A DNA stretch of 64,000 nucleotides from Subtercola boreus (GCF_003399645.1 NZ_NBXD01000026.1:1-64000), one strand, 5' to 3'. Positions 17,683 to 27,064 are shown, counted from the first letter of the stretch. Numbers and translations are program-made. The notes: generated by a model not told the origin, from the letters alone.

Positions 17683-18848
17683 CGCTTCGGCAGCGCCCGC
17701 TTCGGCAGGGCCCGGTCGAGGTCGTCGATCAGGTCGTCGACGTTCTCGATTCCAACAGAGAGCCTGATCACATTGTCGGGTACTTCGAGTGCCGTGCCCT
17801 TGACCGAAGCATGGGTCATCTCGCTCGGGTAGCCGATGAGCGACTCGACGCCGCCGAGCGATTCAGCGAGCTGGAACACCTTGGTCGATTCGGCGAACCG
17901 GCGCGCGGCCTTGGGGCCGCCCTTGAGCCCCAGCGAGATCATGCCGCCGAAACCCGACATCTGGCTCTTCGCCAGTTCGTGGCCCGGGTGGCTCTCGAGT
18001 CCCGGGTAGTAGATGCGGTCGAGAGCGGGATGCCCGACCAGGTGTTCGGCGATGGCCTGGGCGTTCGCGCTGTGCCTGTCCATGCGCACGGCGAGTGTCT
18101 TGATGCCCCGAACGGTGAGCCAGGCATCCATCGGTCCGGAGACAGCACCCGCAGCGAACTGCTGGAACTGCACCTTCGAGGAGAGTTCGTCGTCGTTCAG
18201 TACAACGGCCCCGCCGAGCACGTCGGAGTGGCCGCCGAGGTACTTGGTCGTCGAGTGCACCACGACATCGGCCCCGAGCGAGAGCGGGCGCTGCAGGTAG
18301 GGGGAGGCGAAGGTGTTGTCGACCACGACGATCGCACCGGCAGTGTGGCCGATCTCGGCGAGCTCCCCGATGTCGCTGATCTTCATGAGCGGGTTGCTCG
18401 GCGTCTCGAGCCAGAGGATCTTCGTCTTGCCGGGCACCACGGCCTTCTGTACCGCGTGCAGATCCATCATCTCGACAGTGTCGTTCAGGATGCCCGACCT
18501 GCTGTGGATCTTGTTGATCAGTCGGTGGGTGCCGCCGTAGACATCGTTGCCCAGAACGATGTGATCGCCGGATTCGAGGGCCGAGCGCAGCAGCGCGTCT
18601 TCGGCGGCCAGCCCGGAGGAGAACGAGAAGGCGTGCGTGCCGCCCTCCAGTGCCGCCAGGAGCGTCTCCAGTGAGGATCTTGTGGGGTTGCCACCGCGGG
18701 CGTATTCGTAGCCGCCCCGGAAGCCGCCGATACCGTCCTGCACGAACGTGGAGGTCTGGTAGATGGGCGGGATGATCGCGCCGGTGCTCGGATCGAACTC
18801 CTGCCCGGCGTGGATGGCGGTGGTCTCGAACTGCTGTTTGCGTGGCAT
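17679..18848 (-). CDS. metB: Cystathionine gamma-synthase / gamma-lyase (PLP enzyme)
   Basis: 389 residues of the Cys/Met-metabolism PLP family. The PLP-binding lysine lies in S-T-T-K-Y-L-G-G-H-S-D near 200. Also visible are the G-G-Y-E-Y-A-R-G-G-N-P-T block near 45-56, the S-S-G-L-A-A block, E-T-P-S-N-P and V-V-D-N-T-F-A-S-P. The enzyme joins O-acylhomoserine and cysteine into cystathionine or, in the other direction, cleaves cystathionine; the two activities are not separable by eye. The cbs gene lies just upstream in the same orientation, so together they can interconvert homocysteine and cysteine. The C-terminus ends in a duplicated A-L-P-K-R caused by a 15 bp tandem repeat at the stop. 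Confidence 0.92.
   Translation of the reverse strand: MPRKQQFETTAIHAGQEFDPSTGAIIPPIYQTSTFVQDGIGGFRGGYEYARGGNPTRSSLETLLAALEGGTHAFSFSSGLAAEDALLRSALESGDHIVLGNDVYGGTHRLINKIHSRSGILNDTVEMMDLHAVQKAVVPGKTKILWLETPSNPLMKISDIGELAEIGHTAGAIVVVDNTFASPYLQRPLSLGADVVVHSTTKYLGGHSDVLGGAVVLNDDELSSKVQFQQFAAGAVSGPMDAWLTVRGIKTLAVRMDRHSANAQAIAEHLVGHPALDRIYYPGLESHPGHELAKSQMSGFGGMISLGLKGGPKAARRFAESTKVFQLAESLGGVESLIGYPSEMTHASVKGTALEVPDNVIRLSVGIENVDDLIDDLDRALPKRALPKR
17683..17712. repeat. 15 bp tandem duplication at the metB stop
   Basis: Two copies of CGCTTCGGCAG(C/G)GCC, differing at one base, abut the metB stop codon. They add one extra A-L-P-K-R to the end of the protein. Confidence 0.85.
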
Positions 18849-18925
18849 GGTGTTCCTAACGCTCCGGGGAACGCGAATATTCGGGAGGATCGTGGGTTGG
18901 GAGGGGCTACTCAGGCTGGCGGATG

Positions 18926-20290
18926 TCAGGCGCTCAGGAAGCTGAGCAGGTCTTGGCGGGTGATGACGGCGACCGGCTTGCCCTCATCCGTCACCATCAG
19001 GGCCGAGGCCGAACCGAGGAACTGACGCGCGGAGGCAACCGATTCATTGATACCGATCAGGGGGAACGACGGGCCCTGGAAAGTGCCGACCTTGTCGGCC
19101 ATCGATGCCGCTCCGCTGAAGAGGTGCTCGAGCAGGGCCTCCTCGTTCAGGGAACCCACCACCTCGCCCATGACGACGGGCGGCTCGGCGCTCAGCACGG
19201 GCATCTGGGAGACGCCGTAGGTCTTCATGATCTCGATGGCGTCGTGCACGGTGTCAGCGGGATGCGCGTGTACGAGAGCAGGCAGTGAGCCGTCTTTCGC
19301 GCCGATGAGATCGCGAACTGTGCTCTCGGTCGACTCGCTCGTGAATCCGTAGGAGCGCATCCACCTGTCGTTGAAGATCTTGCCCAGGTAACCGCGGCCG
19401 CCGTCGGGCAGCAGCACGACCACGACCGCATCGGCCGGAAGCTCGCGCGCGGCCTTGAGCGCGACCGACACGGCGAGGCCGCTCGAGCCACCCACGAGCA
19501 GGCCCTCCTCCCGGGCCAGACGACGGGTGAGGTGGAACGATTCGGCGTCGCTCGAGGCGATGATCTGGTCGACCACACTGGGGTCGTAGGCGCTCGGCCA
19601 GAAGTCTTCGCCGACGCCCTCGGTGAGGTACGGCCGGCCCGTGCCGCCGGAGTAGACAGAACCCTCGGGGTCGGCGCCGATGATCTGAACGCGGCCCTCC
19701 GACACCTCCTTGAGGTATTTGCCGACACCGCTGATGGTGCCGCCGGTGCCGACACCGGCGACGAAGTGCGTGACCCTGCCGTCGGTGTCGCGCCAGATCT
19801 CGGGGCCCGTGGTCTCATAGTGGCTGAGGGGTCCGTTGGGGTTGGAGTACTGGTTGGGCTTGAACGCGCCGGGGATCTCGCGTGCCAGACGGTCGGAGAC
19901 GGAGTAGTACGACTCGGGGTCTTCAGGGGCGACAGCAGTGGGGGTGACCACGATCTCTGCGCCGTAGGCGGTGAGCACGTTGCGCTTGTCTTCACCCACC
20001 TTGTCGGGCAGCACGAAGACGCACCGGTAGCCGCGCTGCTGGGCGACCAAGGCGAGCCCGATGCCGGTGTTGCCCGAGGTGGGTTCGACGATGGTGCCGC
20101 CCGGCTTCAACAGACCCTCCCGCTCGGCCGCATCGATGATGCGGGTCGCGATGCGGTCCTTCGACGAGCCGCCCGGGTTCAGGTATTCGACCTTGGCCAG
20201 CACGGTGGCCCGGATGCCCTCGGTCACGGTGTTCAGGCGAACGAGCGGGGTGTTGCCGACAAGGCCCAGGACTGTCTCTGCGTACTTCAC
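18926..20290 (-). CDS. cbs: Cystathionine beta-synthase
   Basis: 454 residues. The fold-type II PLP domain has the catalytic lysine in N-P-G-G-S-S-K-D-R (about Lys44), the substrate loop T-S-G-N-T-G near 73 and the phosphate-binding G-T-G-G-T near 180. Two C-terminal CBS modules follow (about 330-454). The enzyme condenses homocysteine with serine to cystathionine; the CBS pair may bind an adenosyl ligand. The GTG start gives the family-like N-terminus M-K-Y-A-E-T-V-L; the ribosome-binding site is weak (GGTAAG) and a TTG three codons upstream is possible. metB follows after 77 bases. Confidence 0.92.
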   Translation of the reverse strand: MKYAETVLGLVGNTPLVRLNTVTEGIRATVLAKVEYLNPGGSSKDRIATRIIDAAEREGLLKPGGTIVEPTSGNTGIGLALVAQQRGYRCVFVLPDKVGEDKRNVLTAYGAEIVVTPTAVAPEDPESYYSVSDRLAREIPGAFKPNQYSNPNGPLSHYETTGPEIWRDTDGRVTHFVAGVGTGGTISGVGKYLKEVSEGRVQIIGADPEGSVYSGGTGRPYLTEGVGEDFWPSAYDPSVVDQIIASSDAESFHLTRRLAREEGLLVGGSSGLAVSVALKAARELPADAVVVVLLPDGGRGYLGKIFNDRWMRSYGFTSESTESTVRDLIGAKDGSLPALVHAHPADTVHDAIEIMKTYGVSQMPVLSAEPPVVMGEVVGSLNEEALLEHLFSGAASMADKVGTFQGPSFPLIGINESVASARQFLGSASALMVTDEGKPVAVITRQDLLSFLSA

Positions 20291-20374
20291 TCGAACCAAC
20301 TTACCAGCGGCATCCGTCGTGTTACCGGGCAGCGCACGCGCCACCCGGCCGCCTGCTCGGCCCACGCCGCCCGT

Positions 20375-22240
20375 TCAGAACGAGGTGGCCGCCACCTGCT
20401 CGCTGTAGAGGTTGAAGTACGCCCCTCCCCGCGAGAGGAGGTCGGCGTGCGTACCGTGTTCGACGATCAGGCCGTCGTCGACGACGAAGATGACGTCGGC
20501 GTTCACGACTGTCGAGAGCCGGTGCGCGATAGCGATGGTGGTGCGGCCACGCGAGGCCGTATCGAGGGCGCCCTGTACGACACGCTCGGAGATCGAGTCG
20601 AGCGCGCTGGTCGCCTCGTCGAGGATGAGCACTGCAGGGTTCTTGAGCAGCACCCGTGCGATGGCGATGCGCTGCTTCTCGCCGCCCGACAGGCGGTAAC
20701 CCCGCTCCCCCACCATCGTCTCGTAGCCGTCGTCGAAGCTCATGATGCGGTCGTGGATGTTCGCGAGGGTCGCCGCCGCCTCGAGCTCGGCCTGCGTGGC
20801 GGTGGGCTTGGCATATCGCAGGTTCTCGGCAATGGTGGCGTGAAAGAGGTACGTCTCCTGGCTCACGATTCCGAGGTGCGCCACCAGCGACTCCTGGCTC
20901 AGGTCGCGAACGTCGATGCCGTCGAAGAGTACCCGGCCGGCCGTCGCCTCGTAGAAGCGCGGAATGAGGTACGAGACGGTGGTCTTGCCCGCACCCGACG
21001 GACCGACGAAGGCAGCGAACTGCCCGGGTGCGATGTCGAACGACACCCCACCGAGCGTCGGACGGGAGTCGGGTGACGCATCGGCGTACCGGAAGACCAC
21101 GTTCTCGAACCCGACCCGGCCGGCGACCCGCCCCTCGGGCAGATCGGTCGACCCCGGGCGGTCGGCGATGGCCGGCTTCAGGTCGAGGTACTCGAAGATA
21201 CGCGCGAACAGGGCACCCGACGTCTGCAGGTCGAGCGCCACACGCAACAGGCCCAGCAGGGGGAAGAGCAACCGCGCCTGCACGGTGGTGAAGGCGACGA
21301 TCGTTCCCGCGGTGATGCCGCTCGCCCCGTTGCCGAGCAGAAAGCCGGCCACGAGATAGACGATGGCCGGAATGCTCGACAGGAAGATGCTGACCATGGC
21401 GAAGAACCACTGCCCGCTCATCTGCTGGCGCACCTGCAGATCGACCTGGTTGTCGTTCTCGGCGGAGTAGCGCCCGATCTCGGTCTGCTGCTGGTTGAAG
21501 CTCTTCGCCAGCAGGATTCCCGAGACGCTCAGCGTCTCCTGGGTGATGGCGGTCATGTCGCTCAGCGACTCCTGCGTCTTCGTGGCGATGCGCGCACGCA
21601 CCTGCCCCACCCGGCGCTGGGCGACGACCAGGATGGGCATCAGGATGACCGCGATGATGGTGAGCTGCCAGTTCAGCAGGATCAGCGCCACGAGGGCGGC
21701 GATGACGGTGACGGTGTTGCCCAGCACGCTCGAGATCGTGTTGGTGAGCACCGCCGCCACCCCACCGACGTCGTTCTGAAGGCGCGACTGGATGACCCCC
21801 GTCTTCGTCTTGGTGAAGAAGTTCAGCTCCATCGACTGCAGGTGCGTGAACAGGCGCACCCGCATCGCGCCCATCACTTTGTTGCCGACGGTCGCCGTGA
21901 GGTAGGCCTGCCACACACCGATGAGGCTCGAGGCGACGTAGAGCACGATCATCGCACCGACGATCTCGGCCAGCACGGGAACGTTCGGCCCGCCGGCGGC
22001 CGGGAAGAGCCCGCGGTCGAACGCCTGCTGCGTCAGCAGCGGCGGAATGACCGAGACCGCGGCAGAGATCAGCACAAGCACGATGGTCAGGATGATCTGG
22101 GGCCGGTAGGGCACGAACAGCCCCGTGATTCGACCGAGCAGGTTCTCGACCCGCGGAGCATCGGCATTGCGGGCCTTCTGCGCACGCGCGTCACCACCGC
22201 CCATCATGGGGCGACCCCCGTGTCCTCCGACTGCACTCAT
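20375..22240 (-). CDS. ABC transporter, fused permease and ATPase (exporter type)
   Basis: 621 residues. Six membrane helices (about 45-330) are fused to an ABC ATPase with Walker A G-P-S-G-A-G-K-T-T near 411, the signature L-S-G-G-E-K-Q, Walker B V-L-I-L-D-E-A-T-S-A-L-D and the H-loop I-A-H-R-L-S-T. It works as a homo- or heterodimer exporting lipids, peptides or drugs; the substrate is unknown. A Gly/Met-rich cytoplasmic N-terminus precedes the membrane domain. It lies 84 bases upstream of cbs on the same strand, with no terminator evident between them. Confidence 0.93.
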   Translation of the reverse strand: MSAVGGHGGRPMMGGGDARAQKARNADAPRVENLLGRITGLFVPYRPQIILTIVLVLISAAVSVIPPLLTQQAFDRGLFPAAGGPNVPVLAEIVGAMIVLYVASSLIGVWQAYLTATVGNKVMGAMRVRLFTHLQSMELNFFTKTKTGVIQSRLQNDVGGVAAVLTNTISSVLGNTVTVIAALVALILLNWQLTIIAVILMPILVVAQRRVGQVRARIATKTQESLSDMTAITQETLSVSGILLAKSFNQQQTEIGRYSAENDNQVDLQVRQQMSGQWFFAMVSIFLSSIPAIVYLVAGFLLGNGASGITAGTIVAFTTVQARLLFPLLGLLRVALDLQTSGALFARIFEYLDLKPAIADRPGSTDLPEGRVAGRVGFENVVFRYADASPDSRPTLGGVSFDIAPGQFAAFVGPSGAGKTTVSYLIPRFYEATAGRVLFDGIDVRDLSQESLVAHLGIVSQETYLFHATIAENLRYAKPTATQAELEAAATLANIHDRIMSFDDGYETMVGERGYRLSGGEKQRIAIARVLLKNPAVLILDEATSALDSISERVVQGALDTASRGRTTIAIAHRLSTVVNADVIFVVDDGLIVEHGTHADLLSRGGAYFNLYSEQVAATSF

Positions 22241-22263
22241 GCTCCAACTGTACGTCGGCCGAA

Positions 22264-22318
22264 AACACCCGGGCCCCCCGCCGGCACAGTTGTGCAGACA
22301 GGGGGCCCGGGAGGTGTT
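22264..22318 (-). terminator. Terminator after the sugar-importer operon
   Basis: AACACC plus CGGGCCCCC pair with GGGGGCCCG plus GGTGTT across a 22-base loop, with three unpaired bases on one arm. It lies 22 bases beyond the stop of the last permease gene. Confidence 0.75.
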
Positions 22319-22340
22319 GTGAAGGAGAGGAGTGGCTCGT

Positions 22341-23321
22341 CTAACCCTTGGTCGCGCCGGCCAGCAGACCGCGCACGAAGAAGCGCTGCAGCGCGAAGAA
22401 CACGATGAGCGGAACCAGGATGGAGATGAACGCCCCCGCGGTGAGCAGCTCCCACGACTGGCCGAACGACCCCGAGAGGTCTTGCAGGGCCTTGGTGATC
22501 GGCAGGTTGCCGCCGGAGGTGAAGATCGTCGCCACGAGAAGGTCGTTCCACACCCAGAGGAACTGGAAGATCGCGAACGAGGCGATCGCCGGCATGGCGA
22601 GCGGCACGATGATGCGGAAGAACACCTGGCCGTGACCGGCTCCGTCGACGCGCGCCGCCTCGATGACCTCGCCCGGAATCTCCGAGATGAAGTTGTGCAG
22701 CAGGAAGATCGCCAGCGGCAGCGCGAAGATCGCGTGGGCGATCCACACCTTCGCGAAGCTGTCCGGCACCCCGTTCAGGTTCAGGCCGGGCAGGATGTAG
22801 TAGCCGCCGATCTTGATTCCGTCGGAGAACAGCGTCAAAAGTGGCACGAGCGCCATCTGGATGGGAACGATCTGCAGTGCGAAGACGCCGATGAAGATGG
22901 CGTTCTTGAACTTGAAGTCGATCCACGCGAACGCGTACGCCGCGAGACTGGCGACGATGATCGGGATGACCGTGGCCGGCAGCGTGATCACCAGCGAGTT
23001 CAGGAAAGCCTGGCCGAGCGTGAGCGCGTTACCGGCACCGATCGCCGTCACGTAATTGTCGAGCGTGAACGCCGGATTGGTGAAGATGGTCCACCAGCCC
23101 GACGTTTTGATGTCGGCACCGGGGCGGAACGACGAGATCAGCAGGCCGAGGGTCGGGATCGTCCAGATGATGGCGATGATGAGGGCGGCCGCCGTCGCAC
23201 CCCTGCTGGTCATCCGCTTCTTGGCCTTGCGGCTGGCCGTCTCGACGACCGCCTCACCGCGAGCGAGCTGGCGGCTGGTCGACTTGTCGAACGGAATGTC
23301 GATCGGAGCTACGGCGCTCAT
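22341..23321 (-). CDS. Carbohydrate ABC transporter permease, MalG type
   Basis: 326 residues, six membrane helices, with the E-A-A-R-V-D-G-A-G EAA loop (near 219) that docks on the ATPase and the conserved P-L-A-M-P-A-I-A region. It is the second membrane subunit of a CUT1-type sugar importer. It overlaps the MalF-type gene by four bases (ATGA). No ATPase gene is nearby, which is usual where a shared MsmK-like ATPase serves several CUT1 importers. Confidence 0.9.
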   Translation of the reverse strand: MSAVAPIDIPFDKSTSRQLARGEAVVETASRKAKKRMTSRGATAAALIIAIIWTIPTLGLLISSFRPGADIKTSGWWTIFTNPAFTLDNYVTAIGAGNALTLGQAFLNSLVITLPATVIPIIVASLAAYAFAWIDFKFKNAIFIGVFALQIVPIQMALVPLLTLFSDGIKIGGYYILPGLNLNGVPDSFAKVWIAHAIFALPLAIFLLHNFISEIPGEVIEAARVDGAGHGQVFFRIIVPLAMPAIASFAIFQFLWVWNDLLVATIFTSGGNLPITKALQDLSGSFGQSWELLTAGAFISILVPLIVFFALQRFFVRGLLAGATKG

Positions 23322-24460
23322 CGGATCTCCCTCTGGTTCTTGATCTGCCGTGCGTTGAAGACGATGATCGGCAGCACGAGCAGGAACAGCACCACGGCGA
23401 GAGCCGAGCTGTACCCGTCACGGCTGCCGAGCTGGAACTGCCTGACCATCTCGAAACCGAGCACGGTCGTGTCGTTGCGACCGCCGGTCATGGCGCTGAC
23501 GATGTCGTACACCTTCAGCGAGGCGATCGAGATGGTGGTCAGCACGACGATCAGCGACGAGCGAATGCCCGGCACAGTCACATTGATGAAGGCCTGCCAG
23601 GCATTGGTTCCGTCGATCGACGCCGCCTCGTTCTGCTCCTGCGGCACGCCCTTGATGGCGGCCGAGAGCACGACCATGGCGAAACCGGTCTGGGTCCAGA
23701 TGAGCACGACCACCAGGAACAGCGTGTTCCACGGCTGCGCCCCGAGCCAGTCGACCGGCTGTCCACCGAACCAGATGACGATCTGGTTGAGCAGCCCGAT
23801 CTGCGAGTCGCCCTGGCGCACGTCGTAGAAGAACCGGAAGATGATCGATGCGCCGACGAACGAGATCGCCATCGGCATGAAGACCAGCACCTTGAAGAAC
23901 TTCTCGCCCCGGCTCTTGTCGATGAAGTACGCGTAGGCGAGACCGAACACGGTCGAGGCGATGGGTGCGATCAACACCCAGACGATCGTGTTGAGGAATG
24001 CCGTCAGACCGTCGGAACTGGAGAAGAGCCAGAAGAAGTTGTTCAGGCCGACGAAGGTGCTGCCATCGTTGCTCATGAACGCGGCGCCCGCCGTCTTGAT
24101 GGTGGGGTAGACCAGACCGATGATCAGCAGGATGAAGGCCGGGGCCATGAACGCGATGAGCTGGAACAGATATCCGGCGCCCTGGCGGGACCGGTAGTCG
24201 ACCAGGAAGAAGATTCCGCCGAGTACAGCCGCGACCGCGGCTATCCAGATGGCCGAGTTGTAGAGGCCGAAGAAGATGAGGGCGCCGAAGGGCACGAGCA
24301 CGCAGACGGCGAGACGGATGATCGTGTAGCGAACGCCACGTCGCGGCGCTATCTCGACCAGGAACAGAACGATCGCGATGACCGCGAGGAAAGCAAGAAT
24401 GATGATGGGGATCTGGGCGAGCGGCGGCAACCCTGCCAGCCACCGGAAGAAACCGGACAT
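23318..24460 (-). CDS. Carbohydrate ABC transporter permease, MalF type
   Basis: 380 residues with about eight helices; the three N-terminal ones form the extra membrane segment common to MalF proteins of actinobacteria. The EAA loop reads N-E-A-A-S-I-D-G-T-N near 275. It pairs with the MalG-type subunit downstream. The ATG lies 99 bases downstream of the binding-protein stop; the gap carries a perfect hairpin, probably setting the expression ratio between binding protein and membrane subunits. Confidence 0.9.
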   Translation of the reverse strand: MSGFFRWLAGLPPLAQIPIIILAFLAVIAIVLFLVEIAPRRGVRYTIIRLAVCVLVPFGALIFFGLYNSAIWIAAVAAVLGGIFFLVDYRSRQGAGYLFQLIAFMAPAFILLIIGLVYPTIKTAGAAFMSNDGSTFVGLNNFFWLFSSSDGLTAFLNTIVWVLIAPIASTVFGLAYAYFIDKSRGEKFFKVLVFMPMAISFVGASIIFRFFYDVRQGDSQIGLLNQIVIWFGGQPVDWLGAQPWNTLFLVVVLIWTQTGFAMVVLSAAIKGVPQEQNEAASIDGTNAWQAFINVTVPGIRSSLIVVLTTISIASLKVYDIVSAMTGGRNDTTVLGFEMVRQFQLGSRDGYSSALAVVLFLLVLPIIVFNARQIKNQREIR

Positions 24461-24502
24461 ACGAAGCCTTTCACAACTACAAACGGATAGTGGTGGTGTG
24501 GT

Positions 24503-24546
24503 GCACGAAGGTCACGCTGACCGCGATGTCAGCGTGACCTTCGTGC
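24503..24546 (-). other. Perfect 19 bp stem-loop between binding-protein and permease genes
   Basis: GCACGAAGGTCACGCTGAC and its exact reverse complement enclose the six-base loop CGCGAT. It begins 14 bases after the binding-protein stop. There is no T-run, so it more likely blocks exonucleases or causes partial termination than ending all transcription. Higher binding-protein than permease mRNA is the known arrangement in malE-malF type operons. Confidence 0.85.
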
Positions 24547-24559
24547 GAACCGGTTTCGG

Positions 24560-25918
24560 TTAGGAGGTGTACCCGGCCTGGATCTCGGTGAGCACGTCGT
24601 CGGTGCTCTTCCCGTCGATCCAGTCGACCATGCCCTTCCAGAAGCTGTCGGAACCGACGGCCTTGGGCATGAGGTCGGAGGCATCGAACCGGAAGGTCGA
24701 CTTCGGGTCCTGGAGGATCTCGATCGAGGTCTTGAGGATCTCGCTCGATGCGTTGGCCGGGTCGAGACCCTTGTTGGCGCTGATCACACCACCGAGCTTG
24801 ACCCGGCTGTTCGCCCAGTCGCTCGATGCCAGGTATTCCTGCACCTTCTGGGTGTCTGCATCGTTCGAGAACGCGCCGACGAACTCGCCACCACCGGTGA
24901 CCGCTTCGCCCTTGGAGGCATCGATCGGCGGGGTGAGGAAGGCCCAGACGTCACCGTCGGGCGCGACCGTCGCCGCTGCGCCGGAGGCGTTCTTCACGCC
25001 GGTGACGAAGCCGTCGAAGAACGACGCCTGGTGCGTCATCGGGCAGGTGCCGTTGGCAACGGGGGTCGCAACGTCACCGAAGGCGGTGGAGTTGATCGAC
25101 TTCACGTCGCCGTAGCCGGCGTTGACCAGGGTCGGGTCGAGGAGGATCTTGCCGACCTCGTCGAACGCGCTCTTGATCTTCGGGTCGGTGAACTTGGTGT
25201 CACCCTTCACCCAGCTGTCGTAGGTGTCGGTGCCCGACTGGCGAAGAACGAGGTCTTCGATCCAGTCCGTTCCCGGCCAGCCCGAGGCGTCACCGGAGTT
25301 GAAACCGGCGCAGAAGGAGGGTGTACCCGTCTTCTGCTGAATGGTCTTCGCCAGGGCGACGAGGTCGTCGTAGGTCTTGGGAACCTCAACACCCCACTCC
25401 TTGAACTTGGCGGGCGAGTACCAGATGTAGCCCTTGACGCTGGCCATCAGCGGGGCAGCGTACTGCGTGCCGTCGACAGCGCCGTAGTTCGCCCAGTCTT
25501 CGGACCAGTTCTTCTTGATGATCGCGGTGAGCGAATCGGTGGCCTTCTGCACCTTGCCCGACTTGATGGTGTCGTCGAGCAGGCCCGGCTGCGGGAAGAT
25601 GGCGAGGTCGGGCAGGTCGTTGCCCTGCACCTTGATGCCGATGTTCTTCTCGAAGTCTTTGTCACCGGTGTAGTTGATGGTGATGTTGTTGGCCTTCTCC
25701 CAGTCGGCCCAGGACCCCTGGAGCTTCGTGGCTTCGTCGCCGACGATGGTGCCGGTGATGTTCACCACGCCGTCGGCGGTGCCGACCGTCGCGGCCTGTG
25801 ACCCGCCGCTGGCGTTCGGGTCGTTGGGGTCACTGCTCGAGCATCCGGTGAGCGCCAGGCCGGTGACGGCCAACAGGGCGAGTGGGATGGTGACCCGGCG
25901 TTGCAGGGCAAGCCTCAT
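24560..25918 (-). CDS. Sugar ABC transporter substrate-binding lipoprotein
   Basis: 452 residues. The lipobox L-T-G-C gives Cys26, followed by a short Ser/Asp/Asn linker and a class I solute-binding fold of the MalE/UgpB type (for example W-x-x-W motifs and the C-terminal G-V-I-S-A-N-K). It captures an oligosaccharide or glycoside and delivers it to the two permeases downstream. The ligand cannot be read from sequence. The start is ATG after AAAGAGGAG; the longer frame upstream is leader sequence. A promoter with a LacI-type operator lies 53-103 bases upstream. Confidence 0.92.
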   Translation of the reverse strand: MRLALQRRVTIPLALLAVTGLALTGCSSSDPNDPNASGGSQAATVGTADGVVNITGTIVGDEATKLQGSWADWEKANNITINYTGDKDFEKNIGIKVQGNDLPDLAIFPQPGLLDDTIKSGKVQKATDSLTAIIKKNWSEDWANYGAVDGTQYAAPLMASVKGYIWYSPAKFKEWGVEVPKTYDDLVALAKTIQQKTGTPSFCAGFNSGDASGWPGTDWIEDLVLRQSGTDTYDSWVKGDTKFTDPKIKSAFDEVGKILLDPTLVNAGYGDVKSINSTAFGDVATPVANGTCPMTHQASFFDGFVTGVKNASGAAATVAPDGDVWAFLTPPIDASKGEAVTGGGEFVGAFSNDADTQKVQEYLASSDWANSRVKLGGVISANKGLDPANASSEILKTSIEILQDPKSTFRFDASDLMPKAVGSDSFWKGMVDWIDGKSTDDVLTEIQAGYTS

Positions 25919-25970
25919 TTTTTCTCCTCTTTGAGTGCTGTGAGTGCACTGGCTCTTCTTTCGAAGAAGT

Positions 25971-25984
25971 AGCAAGCGCTTCCA
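25971..25984. promoter_or_regulatory. LacI/GalR-type operator for the sugar importer
   Basis: The near-palindrome GGAAGCGCTTGC, read on the minus strand, has the central A-A-G-C-G-C-T-T of LacI-family operators. It starts 8 bases downstream of the -10 box, where the transcript should begin, so a bound repressor would block initiation. The partial LacI-type gene at 63921 is about 38 kb away and not necessarily the cognate regulator. Confidence 0.75.
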
Positions 25985-25991
25985 GTGACAA

Positions 25992-26020
25992 ACACTAGGG
26001 CGCGAAATGCTCCGGGGCAA
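25992..26020 (-). promoter_or_regulatory. Promoter of the sugar-importer operon
   Basis: On the minus strand TTGCCC (-35, 26015-26020) is followed after exactly 17 bases by TAGTGT (-10, 25992-25997). The placement directly upstream of the LacI-type operator supports it. Confidence 0.6.
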
Positions 26021-26105
26021 GCCAAGGGCGGCGATTCCCGAGCTCAGATGCACAATCGTTACCTGAATGATCGCACACAAATGAGAGCGCGACCATCCGC
26101 ATGAA

Positions 26106-26141
26106 CAAAGGGCACCCCGACCGAAGCCGGGATGCCCTTTG
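26106..26141 (-). terminator. Terminator of the rplJ-rplL operon
   Basis: CAAAGGGCA-c-CCCG pairs with CGGG-a-TGCCCTTTG around a short loop. It begins 18 bases after the rplL stop on the minus strand. Confidence 0.8.
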
Positions 26142-26158
26142 TGGGAATGCTGGGAAGA

Positions 26159-26542
26159 CTACTTGAGCGTGACGGTCGCGCCGGCTGCCTGCAGCTGAGC
26201 GACTGCCTTGTCGGCAGCTTCCTTGTTGACGCCTTCGAGAACAGGCTTCGGTGCACCGTCGACGAGTGCCTTCGCCTCACCGAGGCCGAGGCTGGTGATC
26301 GAACGCACTTCCTTGATGACCTGGATCTTCTTCTCACCAGCGGCCTCGAGGATGACGTCGAACGACGTCTTCTCTTCGACCTCTTCGGCGGGGGCGGCGG
26401 GGCCAGCGGCACCGGCAGCGGCGACGGGGGCCGCGGCGGTGACCTCGAAGACCTCTTCGAACTTCTTCACGAACTCGCTGAGCTCAATGAGCGTGAGCTC
26501 CTTGAAGGCGTCGATGAGCTCGTCGTTTGACAGCTTTGCCAT
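26159..26542 (-). CDS. rplL: Large ribosomal subunit protein bL12 (L7/L12)
   Basis: 127 residues, usual length. An N-terminal dimerisation helix segment is joined by an Ala/Pro/Gly-rich hinge (about 36-52) to the C-terminal factor-binding domain, which has the conserved stretch [17 protein letters not shown]. It forms the ribosomal stalk that recruits translational GTPases. It lies three bases downstream of rplJ and is followed by a clear terminator. Confidence 0.98.
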   Translation of the reverse strand: MAKLSNDELIDAFKELTLIELSEFVKKFEEVFEVTAAAPVAAAGAAGPAAPAEEVEEKTSFDVILEAAGEKKIQVIKEVRSITSLGLGEAKALVDGAPKPVLEGVNKEAADKAVAQLQAAGATVTLK

Positions 26543-26545
26543 TGT

Positions 26546-27064
26546 TTACTCTCCTTGTGTAGATACTTTTTCGCGCAGTGCCTCGACCGTGCGAACGGCC
26601 TTCGACATCGGCGCGGTGAACAGATAGGCGGCACCGAACAGCGAGGCCTTGGCGGCACCGGCGAACTTCGCCAGCAGCACCTCCCGGCTTTCTAGGTCGG
26701 CGAGCTTGTTGACCTCTTCAGCGGTGAGCGGGTTACCGTCGAAGTAACCACCCTTCACCGTGAGAAGAGGGTTTGCCTTGGCAAAGTCGCGCAGAGCCTT
26801 TGCCACGTTCACGGGGTCACCGTGAACGAAGGCGATTGCGGAAGGACCAACCAGCTCGTCGTCAAACGAGCTGATACCGGCCTTGTTGGCCGCAATCTTG
26901 GTCAGCGTGTTCTTTACCACGGCGTAGGTGGCGTGCTCACTGATGGAACGGCGCAGGCTTGTCAGCTGCGCAACAGTGAGACCGCGGTACTCAGTAAGCA
27001 GAACGGCAGTCGAGCTCTCGAACAGGTCGGAGAGTTCGGATACCGTGGCTTCTTTGTTCGCCAT
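26546..27064 (-). CDS. rplJ: Large ribosomal subunit protein uL10
   Basis: 172 residues, usual length. It contains the typical N-terminal region with Y-R-G-L-T-V-A-Q-L near 26 and K-N-T-L near 51, and a C-terminal helix that anchors L7/L12 dimers. L10 anchors the stalk to 23S rRNA and, in known systems, binds its own mRNA leader. The leader here has an L10-type motif and an intrinsic terminator. Confidence 0.98.
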   Translation of the reverse strand: MANKEATVSELSDLFESSTAVLLTEYRGLTVAQLTSLRRSISEHATYAVVKNTLTKIAANKAGISSFDDELVGPSAIAFVHGDPVNVAKALRDFAKANPLLTVKGGYFDGNPLTAEEVNKLADLESREVLLAKFAGAAKASLFGAAYLFTAPMSKAVRTVEALREKVSTQGE

